Counted from the first letter of the stretch, positions 53,458 through 62,742 are shown. The stretch: DNA of 64,000 nt from an uncultured Bacteroidales bacterium (GCA_900320865.1 ONTT01000004.1:1-64000); one strand, 5' to 3'. Notes: generated from the letters alone by a model not told the origin. Translations and numbers: made by a program.

Positions 53458-56400
53458 TCATTTAACGATTAATTTGTGTGTTTCAACCCTACCGTCTTCG
53501 GTCGTAATCTGCACGAAGTATATTCCCGGTACTCTCGGAGCATTTACAATGGCCTTGGCATCAATAGTACCGATTTCGGAAATACGTTCGCCTGCCAAAG
53601 AAACGATTCTAGCCGAACCGAAAGCCTCAATCGAGAGCGGTTCGCCCACACCAACAGGTACTGGATATACCGTTGTACTCTGCGGAGCATTCGAAGTACT
53701 CTCTGCCGGTAATATAACATCACACGTGCGGTAGGAATTTCCTTTTGTATCTTTCAGCATACAGTAGAATACTCCGTTCAGGATGGCACCACCCTCATGG
53801 TAATACTGTCCGGTTTCGCCTTCTTGCAACAGACCATTCTTATACCACTGATAGGATACAAACTCTAACTTCTCCGTAGCATCAGGAAGAGCTCCGTTGT
53901 TCGGGTTGTTATCCACAAATACAACGCGATCGTACTTGCTATATACATAGCCGCCCAGACTCGGATAGAGACGCATCAGATGCGAGGTACTATAACATAC
54001 ACCGGAAGCAGACTCTGCTTGATAACCGATCTGAACATTTAGATAGAGATCACCCGTACCTAAGTTCGGCATATTATCGAACAAAATAGTTCCCGGAGTA
54101 GTAATGACTCCCGTTGTATCCTTCGCTCCCATATATTTAGCTAAATCTTCCGAATAACGAATATAGAAGACATTTGAAGGAGCACCCGGATCCTCTACAT
54201 AATATACCGACATCGTACCTGTCGTCTGGCACCAACTTACATACTCGTCCAATTGGAAATTCGGCATCGTTGCCAATTCGATCTTATAGTCGGTAATATC
54301 AGGACATATACCACTTTCGTCTGTTACCGTCCAAACATCCGTTGCGGAATAGAAGACATGGGTCTTGCCATCCTCCAAAGTCATGGTGAAAGGCAGATCG
54401 TTCGCACAAACAATCGTGGTTACCTCATGATATGATTTCTTACCAAACACTTGGCTTACTGCGCCTGTAGAGGGAACCCAAGCGCAATCCGGATTAGAGT
54501 TGCGCACTTGGCGAGTGAAAGTATAGGTCTGACCCAATTTAATCTCTCCCATCATGAATGTATATTCCAACTCTGCATTCTGACCTACCACTTTGTTTCC
54601 CGGATTCATAATCCACTCATATACGACTCCACCACTACATGTGGCTGGGGTTGTCTCATGGATAATAATCGTGTGGGGTGTTAACTTATTGTCATCTGCT
54701 TCGAAGCAGAAGGTCTCCCATGTGGCATTCTCTATGGCACCCGGAGTTAACACAGCCATGATACGAATCTTCTTCTCGTAACGCGAGCGAGTAAGCGTTG
54801 TGAAGCGAGTGTTGTCTTCTGCTTCTCGAACGAACGTGTAATCATGCCCGGCCTCTAAGGTAAGACCATTTAACGACAGAGTCATATTCGTAGCTCCGTT
54901 GATCTTCGTGAGTACATCGCCGCTTTTGAAATACCATTGATAATTATATCCTTTGTTGCTAACACCTCCGGATGCAGAAGTTGCTTGGACAACGTATGCT
55001 TGTGCATCTTCTACCGAGCAGAAAGTAGTATCTTCATGATTGCTAATCTCGCCCGGATCGAATTTATCAAACGCATAAACAATATATTTACCCAGATATT
55101 CTACAGAAGATTGCGGAACGTAGCATATACTGTCACGGGTTTGACGTGTGAAAGTATAGACGCCCGGTTGAGTAATTGCATAATTAACAAGCGTTAAACC
55201 TTCTTGTCCGGGAATCGTATCACCATTTAATAACCATTGATAATAAACCGGTCCACCTCCTCCGTATGACTCCGTTTTGCTTTGCGCATTAACAAATGTC
55301 GGAATTTCATCCAAGAGGATGGTATCTATCTTCGTCACGATTTCACCGGGAACGAATTCTCCAAATACCACGAACTCGAAACCGGGTTTATTCTCGATCC
55401 AATCGGTTACACAACCATTATCGTGAACCCAACTGCGAATGAGGAAATGGCCTGCCTTGTCGGTAGGGATAATAAAGTTCTCAACCCAAGAGCGATATTC
55501 AGAGGTCGAGGCATCCGAAAGTAAGGTACTTATCAAAGTCGTATCATTATTCTCATCGTCGATAGAATAAAACTCTACTTTATAATGATAGTCTCCACCA
55601 TCTCCCAACCAACCGCGAGAAGCATATTCAACTCTGCTCTGCGTAGATAGTTCCCAATAAGACTCAAAGCAATAGCCCATTATTTTCCCTGTCTCTCCGG
55701 TCTCATCATCATAACTGATAAATGTACCGGCTAATAGATCCTCGACGCGGCGAGGGCGCATGTATACTACACGCACTTCAGTGTCCAGTTTCGAGTCTAC
55801 TAATACATCCGTCTCTGTACAAGGGCGAACGACCTTCACATCTTTGCCGCTAATCTGAATCCATTGTTTGTCGCTCTCATCCTGGCATGTCCAAGTAATA
55901 CCACCTTCTACGCTAACGGTAAAGTTATTGGTTAGATCGTTGGCGTGATTCACCGGCTCAATATCACCAGCCTCAATAAACATCGGAGCCGCCGATAACT
56001 TCGCCGCATTAGTAGATGCGAATTGCTTCAGAACAGGATAGCGGTTTTCTGCTACCGACCAAGTGGTGGGGATATTTTTGAATAACGAGAACATATCCTC
56101 CGTTACATCATAGCCGATAATCGCATCGTCATCAATACCTGATTTCTGATAATATAATTTACGGTCAAAGTATACATCGATATAAGTACCATGATTGTCA
56201 AAACCAACAATGGCATTACCATTCTTTGCATAACCCACGTTGAAAACACGCGTTAACTTACCGGAGTTAAGACCAACAATAGCTCCAATCGTATCTGCCG
56301 CATTGAGAATCAGACCCGATTGATAGCAATCCTCCATGTTTCCATTGCCAGATAACTCACCGACCAAACCACCGACGACATTCCCTGCAACCGGAATGAA

Positions 56401-56844
56401 AGCCATACTCCAACACTTGAGGATTGTACCATCGCATACACCTGCGATAGCGCCGATTCGACGTTTGTTCTTTGCAATCAAAGAGCCACCGCTGATACCC
56501 AAATTCTCTACAACGCCCGTTTTAGCGATGAAGCCGAATAAACCGACACCATCCGTCGCATCAAAAGTTCTAAAACCTTTGATTGTGTGTCCTTGACCAT
56601 CGAACTTACCCTTGAATGGTTTATCTTTGGTTCCAATTGGAATCCATTTCACCCCATCCAAATCAATATCCGCAGTAAGCGTGATGTTTTGTTCATCCGC
56701 TCCCGCTGTCGCGGCATACTGGTTGGCAATCGCTACCAACTCATCAGCAGACGAAACGTTCACAGCTATAGCAGCTATAGCTTTGAACGGGCACGCGCAC
56801 GCGAACATTAAAAATAAAAAAAAGGAGAGTACTTCTTTTTTCAT
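53458..56844 (-). CDS. T9SS-type surface protein with GLUG-type repeats (cargo P6)
   Basis: A 1128-aa exported protein with a signal peptide (FFLFLMFACACPFKAIA). The N-terminal third (about 30-290) is a right-handed, pectate-lyase-like helix of GLUG-type turns (GQGHTIKGF, GVGLFGFIAKTGVVENLGI, NVVGGLVGELSG, DTIGAIVGLNSGKL). Several Ig-like domains follow with paired motifs VYYQWLLNGDTIPGQEG and YNYQWYFKSGD, and TFTRQTRDS or TFTRQVRNS. Then come an IVCANDLPFTM module, the pre-CTD module (YSKYDRVVFVDNNP...YQWYKNGLLQEGE), and a sorting domain (YPVPVGVGEPLSI...GIYFVQITTEDGRVETHKLIVK). It begins 27 nt after the tRNA-Leu 3' end with no promoter between. OmpA3 follows in the same unit. Confidence 0.82.
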   Translation of the reverse strand: MKKEVLSFFLFLMFACACPFKAIAAIAVNVSSADELVAIANQYAATAGADEQNITLTADIDLDGVKWIPIGTKDKPFKGKFDGQGHTIKGFRTFDATDGVGLFGFIAKTGVVENLGISGGSLIAKNKRRIGAIAGVCDGTILKCWSMAFIPVAGNVVGGLVGELSGNGNMEDCYQSGLILNAADTIGAIVGLNSGKLTRVFNVGYAKNGNAIVGFDNHGTYIDVYFDRKLYYQKSGIDDDAIIGYDVTEDMFSLFKNIPTTWSVAENRYPVLKQFASTNAAKLSAAPMFIEAGDIEPVNHANDLTNNFTVSVEGGITWTCQDESDKQWIQISGKDVKVVRPCTETDVLVDSKLDTEVRVVYMRPRRVEDLLAGTFISYDDETGETGKIMGYCFESYWELSTQSRVEYASRGWLGDGGDYHYKVEFYSIDDENNDTTLISTLLSDASTSEYRSWVENFIIPTDKAGHFLIRSWVHDNGCVTDWIENKPGFEFVVFGEFVPGEIVTKIDTILLDEIPTFVNAQSKTESYGGGGPVYYQWLLNGDTIPGQEGLTLVNYAITQPGVYTFTRQTRDSICYVPQSSVEYLGKYIVYAFDKFDPGEISNHEDTTFCSVEDAQAYVVQATSASGGVSNKGYNYQWYFKSGDVLTKINGATNMTLSLNGLTLEAGHDYTFVREAEDNTRFTTLTRSRYEKKIRIMAVLTPGAIENATWETFCFEADDNKLTPHTIIIHETTPATCSGGVVYEWIMNPGNKVVGQNAELEYTFMMGEIKLGQTYTFTRQVRNSNPDCAWVPSTGAVSQVFGKKSYHEVTTIVCANDLPFTMTLEDGKTHVFYSATDVWTVTDESGICPDITDYKIELATMPNFQLDEYVSWCQTTGTMSVYYVEDPGAPSNVFYIRYSEDLAKYMGAKDTTGVITTPGTILFDNMPNLGTGDLYLNVQIGYQAESASGVCYSTSHLMRLYPSLGGYVYSKYDRVVFVDNNPNNGALPDATEKLEFVSYQWYKNGLLQEGETGQYYHEGGAILNGVFYCMLKDTKGNSYRTCDVILPAESTSNAPQSTTVYPVPVGVGEPLSIEAFGSARIVSLAGERISEIGTIDAKAIVNAPRVPGIYFVQITTEDGRVETHKLIVK

Positions 56845-56871
56845 GAGAAATTAATATTAGATTGTTTGTTG

Positions 56872-56957
56872 TACCGCGGGCGGGAATCGAACCCGCACAG
56901 CCATCACTGGCCAAGGGATTTTAAGTCCCTCGTGTCTACCTATTCCACCACCGCGGC
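56872..56957 (-). tRNA. tRNA-Leu (anticodon TAA)
   Basis: An 86-nt class II tRNA on the minus strand: acceptor GCCGCGG/CCGCGGT, anticodon stem AGGGA/TCCCT with loop CTTAAAA (anticodon TAA), a long variable arm, and T-loop TTCGATT. CCA is not encoded. It has its own promoter and sits just upstream of cargo P6. Confidence 0.95.
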
Positions 56958-56971
56958 AATAAAATCGGCTG

Positions 56972-57003
56972 CAAAAGTACACTTTTTTTTGCACATATGC
57001 AAA
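56972..57003 (-). promoter_or_regulatory. tRNA-Leu (and P6/OmpA3) promoter
   Basis: On the minus strand, TTTG at 57003-57000 and TACTTTTG at 56979-56972, with 20-nt spacing. The -33 box is one half of the palindrome TTTGCACATATGCAAA shared with the ychF promoter. With no other promoter found before P6, it probably drives tRNA, P6 and OmpA3. Confidence 0.85.
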
Positions 57004-57019
57004 TTTTTTAGTAATTTTG
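56988..57019 (+). promoter_or_regulatory. ychF promoter
   Basis: TTTG at 56988-56991 and TAATTTTG at 57012-57019, with 20-nt spacing. It uses the other half of the palindrome 56988-57003. Confidence 0.87.
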
Positions 57020-57071
57020 TGCGCTTTTTGAAAAAATATAACTCATCACACGCTAAATCGTAAAAAAAAAT

Positions 57072-58178
57072 ATGTCTTTACAATGCGGAATCGTAGGATT
57101 GCCTAACGTAGGTAAATCCACATTATTCAACTGTTTAAGCAATGCAAAAGCGCAGAGCGCTAATTTCCCATTTTGCACGATTGAACCGAATGTAGGTGTC
57201 ATTACCGTTCCGGATGAACGCCTTATCAAATTAGGAGAACTTTGCAAACCTGAACGAGGAGTCATTCCGACTACTGTTGAAATTGTAGATATTGCAGGTT
57301 TGGTTAAGGGCGCGAGCAAAGGAGAGGGACTCGGCAATAAATTCTTAGCTAATATCCGTGAGACGGATGCTATCATACATGTTCTACGCTGTTTTGATGA
57401 TGAGAATGTGGTGCATGTGGATGGTTCTGTTAATCCGGTTCGAGATAAGGAAATTATTGATGCAGAACTTCAGTTAAAAGACCTGGAGACCGTTGAATCC
57501 CGCATTCAGAAATGCGAAAAAGCCGCAAAAGCAGGTGGAGACAAGAATGCAAAACTACAACTCGAAGTGCTTGTTAAATATCGTGAAGCGCTGTCTCAAG
57601 GCAAGAATGCCCGCACAGTAGAATTAGATAACAAGGACCAAGAACTGGCAGCAAAAGACTTGTTTTTATTAACCAACAAGCCGGTAATGTATGTTTGCAA
57701 CGTAGATGAAGCTTCGGCTGTAAACGGCAACGCGTATGTCGATCAAGTGCGCGAGGCGGTAAAAGACGAGGACGCGCAAGTGCTGGTTTTGGCAGCAAAA
57801 ATAGAAAGCGAGATTGCGGAATTGGAGACCTATGAGGAGCGTCAGATGTTCTTGGAAGAGATTGGTTTACAGGAATCGGGTGTTAACCGTCTTATTAAAG
57901 CTGCTTACGCATTACTTAATCTTCGTACGTTCCTTACTGCAGGAAGCGATGAGGTGCGGGCTTGGACATTTAAAGCAGGATATAAAGCACCTCAATGTGC
58001 CGGAGTTATCCACACCGATTTTGAACGCGGTTTTATTCGGGCGGAAGTAATCAAATATAGCGATTTCATCGAGCTCGGAGGAGAAGCTCAATGCCGTGCA
58101 GCCGGTAAACTGGCTACGGAAGGAAAAGATTATCTGGTACAAGACGGGGACATAATGCATTTCTTATTTAACGTATGA
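57072..58178 (+). CDS. ychF: Ribosome-binding ATPase YchF
   Basis: An Obg-family P-loop protein that binds ribosomes and hydrolyses ATP. The 368-aa protein has P-loop GLPNVGKST (9-17), NFPFCTIEPNVG, DIAGLV, a NVDE motif in place of the NKxD guanine motif (the reason for ATP preference), a coiled-coil arm (about 130-200), and a C-terminal TGS domain (AGVIHTDFERGFIRAEVIKY). The length matches the family. Its TGA overlaps the next start (ATGA). Confidence 0.97.
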   Translation: MSLQCGIVGLPNVGKSTLFNCLSNAKAQSANFPFCTIEPNVGVITVPDERLIKLGELCKPERGVIPTTVEIVDIAGLVKGASKGEGLGNKFLANIRETDAIIHVLRCFDDENVVHVDGSVNPVRDKEIIDAELQLKDLETVESRIQKCEKAAKAGGDKNAKLQLEVLVKYREALSQGKNARTVELDNKDQELAAKDLFLLTNKPVMYVCNVDEASAVNGNAYVDQVREAVKDEDAQVLVLAAKIESEIAELETYEERQMFLEEIGLQESGVNRLIKAAYALLNLRTFLTAGSDEVRAWTFKAGYKAPQCAGVIHTDFERGFIRAEVIKYSDFIELGGEAQCRAAGKLATEGKDYLVQDGDIMHFLFNV

Positions 58179-59164
58179 TAGAATCCTTATTAGCACATGG
58201 TATTTGGGTAGCGATAATTTTTATTATCGTCGGTTTCGTAGCATTGGTTAAAGGTGCAGACTTTCTTGTAGATGGTGCCTCAGCCATTGCTAAACGTTTT
58301 GGCATATCTGATTTAGTCATCGGTTTAACCGTGGTGGCATTCGGCACCTCTATGCCGGAGTTTGTCGTTAATATGGTGTCCGTTGCGGAAGGTTCTACAG
58401 ACCTCGCCATAACGAATATCTTAGGATCGAATATTATCAATACCTTTGTTATCTTAGGTCTCACAGCACTTGTATATCCGGTAATATCGCAAAAACGAAG
58501 CCGGGACTTTGATATCCCGATGTCCATTATCGCCGGTATATTGGTACTTTGCTTCGTTGCCGTTCAACTCCCATTCGGTGAATCCGAACGCGGTATAGGC
58601 CGAATTGGTGGTATTGTATTGCTGCTCATGTTCTGTTATTTTCTATACAATACGTTCCGCCATGCGAAAGATCATCCGGAAGAGGCAGAAGCTGAAGCGA
58701 TTAAACCTATGGGTGTCGGCAAGGCAATACTGCTCGTTTCTTGCGGTTTCATCGGGTTAGTAGTAGGTGGGGAACTGATTGTTCAGAGTGCTGTTGATAT
58801 AGCTACTCGCTGCGGCGTGAGCGAAGCCATCATCGGCCTGACTATTGTCGCATTAGGAACCTCACTACCGGAATTGGCAACATCGGTTATTGCGGCATTT
58901 AAAAAGAATTCCGATATCGCATTGGGCAACGTTATCGGAAGTAATATCTTCAATGTTTTCTTTGTATTGGGAATGAGCGCAACAATACGCCCATTGCCGG
59001 CCTATGAGGGTATCGAATTAGATGCCATTATTGCTGCATCGGGAAGCGTCATCGTATGGATGGCAGTAAAAACGAATAAGGAACGTAAGGTGCAAAGATG
59101 GGCAGGTTTGTTATTGTTGCTAATATACGGAGGATACCTAACTTATAGATTATTGAACGTATGA
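58175..59164 (+). CDS. Calcium/sodium antiporter (CaCA family, YrbG-like)
   Basis: A 329-aa inner-membrane exchanger with ten predicted helices. The two inverted alpha-repeats are clear: GTSMPEFVVNMVSV (about 66-79) and GTSLPELATSVIAAF (about 229-243), each with the ion-binding Glu. It is coupled to ychF by a 4-nt overlap. Its 3' end overlaps the end of the convergent glycosyltransferase gene by 22 nt. Confidence 0.93.
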   Translation: MIESLLAHGIWVAIIFIIVGFVALVKGADFLVDGASAIAKRFGISDLVIGLTVVAFGTSMPEFVVNMVSVAEGSTDLAITNILGSNIINTFVILGLTALVYPVISQKRSRDFDIPMSIIAGILVLCFVAVQLPFGESERGIGRIGGIVLLLMFCYFLYNTFRHAKDHPEEAEAEAIKPMGVGKAILLVSCGFIGLVVGGELIVQSAVDIATRCGVSEAIIGLTIVALGTSLPELATSVIAAFKKNSDIALGNVIGSNIFNVFFVLGMSATIRPLPAYEGIELDAIIAASGSVIVWMAVKTNKERKVQRWAGLLLLLIYGGYLTYRLLNV

Positions 59165-59940
59165 CGTTCTGAATCGAAGAGCCAACCCCATTTATTGAAA
59201 TACTTACACATGTTTTGGATATGTACCCAAAGCATGTGTTTGTTTTTATAGGATTCCCGAGCATGTGCATGGACAACCGTCCACTCCGGATAATAGAGCG
59301 TGAGCCAATGGCGATGAATGGTGCGCGTTAGGTCGACATCCTCCGGATACATAAAATATCGTTCATCGAAAAGTCCCGATTCCACCGCAGCTTTTGTGCG
59401 CAAAAGCATAAAGCAGCCGCTTAAATAAGGTGCATTTATCGGACGTGTTAAGTCCTTATCTCGCAACTCGTATTTACGATTTCTTTTAGACATCATCCAT
59501 TGCGGCAAGAAACGACGCCCGAATACATCCAAAGGCGCAGGAAGACGTTTGGCCAGAAACTGCTGCGAACCATCCGGATTAAGCACTTTCGGCATGAGTT
59601 GCCCAACTTGAGGTTGACTGAGCATCCAATCGTGCATCGCATCAATATCTTCCGCTTTCACCTGAATATCGCTATTCATCACCAGGTGCAATTCGGTCTT
59701 ATAATAAGCGCTTTCACGCAAAGCGATATTGTGAGCCTTTCCATATCCCAGATTAGAGGCTATATGCATATATCGAAGCTTCGGGTTCTTAATTTCCGAT
59801 TTGGGATGTATCTCTCGATTTTCACTATTGTCCAACAAATAAATCTTGCGTAGATTTTTCACACGCAGCAATTCTTCAACGAGAGGCAGAACTTCATGCT
59901 CCCAATTGGGATGATATAGTACGATAGAAATATTTAACAT
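59143..59940 (-). CDS. Glycosyltransferase family 2 (rhamnosyltransferase-like)
   Basis: A 265-aa GT-A fold enzyme starting MLNISIVLYHPNWEHE. It has a DNSENRE segment, the NLGYGKAHNIAL motif, a metal-binding NSDIQV, and the acceptor-side YLSGCFMLLR...GLFDERYFMYPEDVDL. This pattern is that of GT2 enzymes transferring rhamnose or related sugars to surface polysaccharide. It is the last gene of the minus-strand cluster, 3 nt after the preceding one. Confidence 0.88.
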   Translation of the reverse strand: MLNISIVLYHPNWEHEVLPLVEELLRVKNLRKIYLLDNSENREIHPKSEIKNPKLRYMHIASNLGYGKAHNIALRESAYYKTELHLVMNSDIQVKAEDIDAMHDWMLSQPQVGQLMPKVLNPDGSQQFLAKRLPAPLDVFGRRFLPQWMMSKRNRKYELRDKDLTRPINAPYLSGCFMLLRTKAAVESGLFDERYFMYPEDVDLTRTIHRHWLTLYYPEWTVVHAHARESYKNKHMLWVHIQNMCKYFNKWGWLFDSERHTFNNL

Positions 59941-59943
59941 TCT

Positions 59944-60690
59944 CTATGATTTACGAAGGAATTGCCGTACTTTGCGTAGTTGTTTGAAGGCTACTGTCAA
60001 GTAGCCAGCGCCCACGTTATTTTTTTTGAGAGCGATATAGTCCTCCTGCGTTTTAGATAAGCGAGCTTTGGTATTTTTGTTACTTGCCCCTCCCGTCTCC
60101 ATACGCACTAATACTTCAGGGATATAACAGGACTGATATCCTCCTTTGAAAATACGCAGCATCATATCATAATCCGCTGATATATGGAACCACTCATCGT
60201 ATTCGCCCACCTGCTCATATACTTTACGACGTACATAAACTGTAGGGTGAGGAGGCATCCATCCGAACTTTAGACTCAACGGGCGGAACGCATTGCTGCG
60301 CCAACGACGAATTACTTTCTCTCCATGGCAGTATTGCAGATCGCCATAGACGACATCTACTGATTTGTTCTCAAAAGAAGCAGCAATTTGTCCGATGGAA
60401 TCGGAGGAATATAGCATATCGTCGGAATGTAAAAAACCGATTACATCACCTGTAGCCATTTGAATGCCCTTATTCAACGCATTATAAATACCTTTATCTG
60501 GTTCAGAGATGTAACGCACATTCTTATGATCCGCCGCGTATTTTTCTACTATTTCACGTGTACCATCCGACGAAGCCCCATCCACAATGATGTGCTCAAT
60601 GTCAGAATAGTGCTGGTTCTGTACGCTATCCAAGGCTCGTTGTACTGTCTTGGCACTATTATAAGTGATGGTTATAATAGATATCTTCAT
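59944..60690 (-). CDS. Glycosyltransferase family 2
   Basis: A 248-aa GT-A enzyme starting MKISIITITYNSAKTVQRALDS. It has VDGASSDGT, EPDKGIYNALNKGI, and the DxD-like HSDDML, followed by an ISADYDMMLRIFK acceptor region. It resembles WcaA-type colanic/exopolysaccharide transferases. ATG 60690 is chosen because the fold starts there. It overlaps the end of the upstream GT4 gene by 32 nt. Confidence 0.88.
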   Translation of the reverse strand: MKISIITITYNSAKTVQRALDSVQNQHYSDIEHIIVDGASSDGTREIVEKYAADHKNVRYISEPDKGIYNALNKGIQMATGDVIGFLHSDDMLYSSDSIGQIAASFENKSVDVVYGDLQYCHGEKVIRRWRSNAFRPLSLKFGWMPPHPTVYVRRKVYEQVGEYDEWFHISADYDMMLRIFKGGYQSCYIPEVLVRMETGGASNKNTKARLSKTQEDYIALKKNNVGAGYLTVAFKQLRKVRQFLRKS

Positions 60691-61600
60691 ATACTTGTTT
60701 TGTTTGTGCATAGGTTTTATCCCAAGAGAAGCGCTTGGCATTTTGCATTCCTTTCTCTATAATGGACTGAGTGGGTTGAGAGAGAAGTTGCCTCACCTTG
60801 TCTGCCATAGCATCTGCCATCCGGACTGTCGTATCATGCGACACCAAGAGCTCTCCATTCCCTATCACTTCCGGGACCGAAGATGTGTTTTGCGCAATAA
60901 CGGGGCATCCGGCTTTCTGAGCTTCCAAAATGGGTATTCCAAATCCCTCATAGTCTGATGGGTACAGCAGACACAAAGCTTCATTGTACATTATATTGAG
61001 TTGTTCGCGGGTCACGTTAGAAGCCGTTCTTAGTTCAAGTCCTGTTCGTTTCGCCACTTCTTGAGCCACATCAAAACGTTTATAGGCAACTTGGCTATTT
61101 CCAATAAAAAGTAGATAGCCTTTCTTTTCAACCGATTCTATCGGATAAAATTCATCTCCGACGCCGTTATATATAACGCGAATATTTTCTTCTTTTACCC
61201 ACGGATAGAAATGCAACAGATCTCGCTTGGTATTTTCACTCACACATATCACTGCTTCACTATTCCTCAACGCTCGTTCTTCTTCCCAAAGATGTACCGC
61301 TTTTGCTAATCCGCGGCGGTAGAAATGATAGGTCAGGTCATGTACCGTTGTCACATTATACACTCCTTTCTGCGGCAGCACACGGAAATAGGAAGAATGG
61401 AAGACAGAGGGTGTTTCGGCTTTATATGCGGGTATGCGATACCTCTCCATGAACCGCATCGGTATCTGATGGTAATCCAGTTCCTTTACTGCCAAATCTT
61501 TGTCTGCCAGCGCACGGTTCAGCAATTCGGTCCATACCACCGAGATACCGCCATATCGCTGTAGCGAAAAGATAATATTGTCAAATGTGACAGGAATCAT
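60659..61600 (-). CDS. Glycosyltransferase family 4
   Basis: A 313-aa GT-B enzyme. It begins MIPVTFDNIIFSLQRYGGISVVWTEL, typical of mannosyltransferase-like GT4. It has the donor-site EGFGIPILEAQKAGCPVIA with the E-x7-E pattern and SSVPEVIGNGELLV. The start overlaps the upstream stop (ATGA). It acts in surface polysaccharide assembly; sugar unknown. Confidence 0.9.
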   Translation of the reverse strand: MIPVTFDNIIFSLQRYGGISVVWTELLNRALADKDLAVKELDYHQIPMRFMERYRIPAYKAETPSVFHSSYFRVLPQKGVYNVTTVHDLTYHFYRRGLAKAVHLWEEERALRNSEAVICVSENTKRDLLHFYPWVKEENIRVIYNGVGDEFYPIESVEKKGYLLFIGNSQVAYKRFDVAQEVAKRTGLELRTASNVTREQLNIMYNEALCLLYPSDYEGFGIPILEAQKAGCPVIAQNTSSVPEVIGNGELLVSHDTTVRMADAMADKVRQLLSQPTQSIIEKGMQNAKRFSWDKTYAQTKQVYEDIYYNHHL

Positions 61601-62742
61601 TGCTCAATCAGTTTTTGCCAAAGAGGCATTATATTTTTCTCACTATACATGGTATGCGCGAAAGTCTGTGCTTTTTGTGCACGCTCTGCCGCTTCCTCCG
61701 GATGAGACAACAGGTATTCCAATTGCCGGGTTAGAGCCGCTATATCTCCTTCGGGAACCAACCATCCCCGCTCGTCCGCCAATAATTCCGCCGGTCCGTG
61801 CGGACAGTCAAAAGACACGCAAGGTGTACCGCACCACATGGCCTCAATAAGCGCAAGCGGAAGCCCCTCGTACCGGGATGAGAGTACGAAAAGTGAAGCC
61901 TCAGCATATTCCTCTGCCATTTTATCCACCTTTCCGGCAAGATATACACGCTGTAAGCCCATAGCTTGGATCTGTGCCTCCAATTCCGCACGTTTAGGAC
62001 CTTCTCCCACAATGCGCAACTGCCATTCGGGATAGTGTTTCTCTACCGGCTGCCATGAGCGCAGAAGAAGGTCAAACCCTTTCTGCTCATGCAGCCGTCC
62101 AACCGCCAGCACCGTCTTGGTCTTTCGACTTTCGACTTTCGACTTTCTACTATTTAGCGCACAAGGATTGGGTATGACGGTCACGTTCGTGCAACCGGCT
62201 TTCTCCCAGGCTGCTTTGTCTGCTTCGGTCAGAACGACCAAGCGCTCCAAGGGTTTAACGTCTCTCACCAATTGGCGTGTGCGAATCGCCCCCAAGAGCG
62301 ACCAGAAAGCGCCGGTGTGATTCGCCATCAGCAGCTGCTTTCGTTGATCCATAGCGAAGTGCATCTCCGCTATCGTGCGGCAAGGCAGGTGACGTAGGAA
62401 CGCGATCTCTTTGCCGCCGAGCGAGATACAGAGATCTATCTTATGCGTACGTATATATTTGGTTAGAGCGCGTTTGTATGCGCTCATGCGACGCATGTGC
62501 GCGTAGTATTTGGACAGCAGCGGCTTGGTGTAGTCTGCGTTAAAGTCGATATTCAGTTCCTCCACCTGCACTTTCTCCGAAAGCGGGAAATAGCATTTCG
62601 GAGTGCCTGCCGGCACCGGCTCCGTCGTCAGGATCGTGATCTCATGCTCCGTGTGTGCTGCGAGCCAATTCACTTTCTGCGTCAATACGCGTTCCATCCC
62701 GCCGGAGTTATAGAGATGCGGGATACAATAGAGTATTCTCAT
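61597..62742 (-). CDS. Glycosyltransferase family 4
   Basis: A 381-aa GT-B enzyme starting MRILYCIPHLYNSGGMERVL. It has the donor-site VLSSRYEGLPLALIEAMWCGTP and CPHGPAELL motifs and the GRLHEQKGFDLLL strand-turn. It resembles Bacteroidota GT4 enzymes near Wzy polymerases. ATG 62742 overlaps the polymerase stop (ATGA). An in-frame start further upstream would lengthen it by 13 residues and lacks family support. Confidence 0.91.
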   Translation of the reverse strand: MRILYCIPHLYNSGGMERVLTQKVNWLAAHTEHEITILTTEPVPAGTPKCYFPLSEKVQVEELNIDFNADYTKPLLSKYYAHMRRMSAYKRALTKYIRTHKIDLCISLGGKEIAFLRHLPCRTIAEMHFAMDQRKQLLMANHTGAFWSLLGAIRTRQLVRDVKPLERLVVLTEADKAAWEKAGCTNVTVIPNPCALNSRKSKVESRKTKTVLAVGRLHEQKGFDLLLRSWQPVEKHYPEWQLRIVGEGPKRAELEAQIQAMGLQRVYLAGKVDKMAEEYAEASLFVLSSRYEGLPLALIEAMWCGTPCVSFDCPHGPAELLADERGWLVPEGDIAALTRQLEYLLSHPEEAAERAQKAQTFAHTMYSEKNIMPLWQKLIEQ

